5,938 bases of DNA from an uncultured Eubacterium sp. (GTDB lineage: Bacteria; Bacillota; Clostridia; Lachnospirales; Lachnospiraceae): assembly GCA_947573465.1 (NCBI GenBank), contig CANPET010000115.1, positions 1-5,938 on the forward strand, given 5' to 3'. The translations under genes and the position numbers were made by a program. Under the pieces are notes generated by a model. The model was not told where the DNA came from. It did not search any database and worked only from the letters and a program-made list of their open reading frames with translations. This document shows, in pieces, positions 5,178 to 5,938 of this stretch (positions are counted from its first letter, which is position 1; each line of letters opens with the position of its first letter).

Positions 5178-5938
5178 AATGCTTCACCTGCTTTCTCTAA
5201 ATCTTCCATTGCCACTTTATACTGTTCATCATTTGGAGCTGCTCCATGCCAGTTTACCTGGTTCTCCATAAATGAAACGCCTTTACCCTTAACTGTATTC
5301 ATTACGATTGCTGTCGGCATTCCCTTTGTCTCTTTTGCCTCATTCAATGCACTTCTGATTTCATCAAAGTTATGTCCGTCAATAGTAACAACATGAAAAT
5401 TAAAGGCTTTAAACTTCTCATCAATTGGATATGGAGAACATACCTCTTCCACTGTCCCGTCAATCTGAAGGTTATTGTTATCTACAATGACAACAAGATT
5501 GTCCAGTTTTCTGTGACCTGCAAACATTGCTGCTTCCCAGACCTGACCTTCTTCTATCTCGCCATCACCAAGCATCGTGTAAACTCTGTAATCTCTGTTA
5601 TCAAGCTTTCCTGCCAATGCCATTCCTACTGCTGTAGATACGCCCTGTCCAAGGGAACCTGCTGACATCTCCACACCGGCTGTATGTTTCATATCCGGAT
5701 GTCCCTGAAGATAAGAGTCTGTCTTTCTTAACTTTATCAGGTCTTCTTTTGGAATATATCCTTTTTCTGCTAGCACACCATATAACACTGGTGCCGCATG
5801 CCCCTTTGATAAAACAAATCTGTCCCTTTCCGGATTCTTTTTGTCATTCACATCCACATTCATTTCCTCATAGTAGAGATATGTAACCATATCTGCTGCT
5901 GACAATGAGCCACCCGGATGTCCTGAACCGGCACTGTG
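5165..5938 (-). CDS. Transketolase, N-terminal subunit (thiamine diphosphate-binding domain; 5'-partial, runs off right edge)
   Basis: First half of the split transketolase, binding the diphosphate end of thiamine diphosphate. The window holds 257 codons plus the stop; the frame is open to the edge and roughly 15-25 N-terminal residues are missing, since such subunits are usually about 270-280 residues long. Motifs in order are 'GSGHPGGSLSAAD' at the edge (substrate-binding His), 'VLSKGHAAPVLYG', 'SAGSLGQGVSTAVGMAL', and the cofactor and metal-binding motif from 'GDGEIEEGQVWEA' to 'VIVDNNNLQIDG'. Near the end, 'KGKGVSFME' and 'NWHGAAP' are also typical. An in-frame TTG at 5905 is not the start, because the conserved GHPGGS motif lies upstream of it. 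It overlaps the downstream gene by 13 bases, fitting 1:1 subunit synthesis. Promoter and start are outside the window. Confidence 0.94.
   Translation of the reverse strand, partial: HSAGSGHPGGSLSAADMVTYLYYEEMNVDVNDKKNPERDRFVLSKGHAAPVLYGVLAEKGYIPKEDLIKLRKTDSYLQGHPDMKHTAGVEMSAGSLGQGVSTAVGMALAGKLDNRDYRVYTMLGDGEIEEGQVWEAAMFAGHRKLDNLVVIVDNNNLQIDGTVEEVCSPYPIDEKFKAFNFHVVTIDGHNFDEIRSALNEAKETKGMPTAIVMNTVKGKGVSFMENQVNWHGAAPNDEQYKVAMEDLEKAGEALCQK

Noticed and set aside
4333..5665. Several plus-strand reading frames opposite the transketolase genes
   Set aside because: All are antisense to well-conserved transketolase coding sequence, with compositions typical of reverse-strand shadows.
5894..5905. TTG at 5905 as the start of the transketolase N-terminal subunit
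   Set aside because: The same frame continues upstream to the window edge with the conserved GSGHPGGS motif, so the true start is outside the window.
1..5938. Search for CRISPR arrays, tRNA or rRNA genes, transposases and attachment sites
   Set aside because: No regularly spaced repeats, cloverleaf-like sequences, transposase or integrase motifs were seen on either strand.

Overview
The window looks like chromosomal DNA from a low-GC Gram-positive anaerobe of the Clostridia, most likely a Lachnospiraceae-type gut bacterium (Roseburia, Eubacterium, Coprococcus or a relative). This rests on the AT-rich sequence, strong AGGAG-type ribosome binding sites, a transketolase split into two genes, an ammonium transporter fused to a PII domain, and a lipoprotein sugar-binding protein of the Firmicutes type. 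The genus is an inference; nothing in the window fixes it.

All five genes lie on the minus strand, so the window reads from right to left. From 5938 to 4239 are the two halves of a transketolase; the N-terminal half runs off the right edge and the two genes overlap by 13 bases. A 310-base gene-free stretch (3929-4238) holds palindromes, an extended -10 promoter, a strong intrinsic terminator and a second, dyad-flanked -10 element. From 3928 to 2198 is one gene for an Amt ammonium channel joined to a C-terminal PII signalling domain. A second gene-free stretch (1863-2197, 335 bases) holds an unusual cluster of palindromes (2063-2177), the amt terminator (1968-2011), and a probable promoter and operator-like palindrome for the next unit. 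From 1862 to the left edge is a carbohydrate ABC importer: a lipoprotein binding protein, an intercistronic hairpin, and the first 162 codons of a MalF/UgpA-type permease, cut by the window edge. I read that permease frame directly from the minus strand.

The three units are probably independent: central carbon metabolism (non-oxidative pentose phosphate pathway), nitrogen uptake with a built-in sensor, and sugar uptake. No new multi-gene system is visible. The most interesting material is the tethered Amt-PII protein, whose PII loops differ from the classical pattern; the dense regulatory-looking DNA in front of it; and the palindrome cluster behind it, which looks like a structured interspersed repeat.
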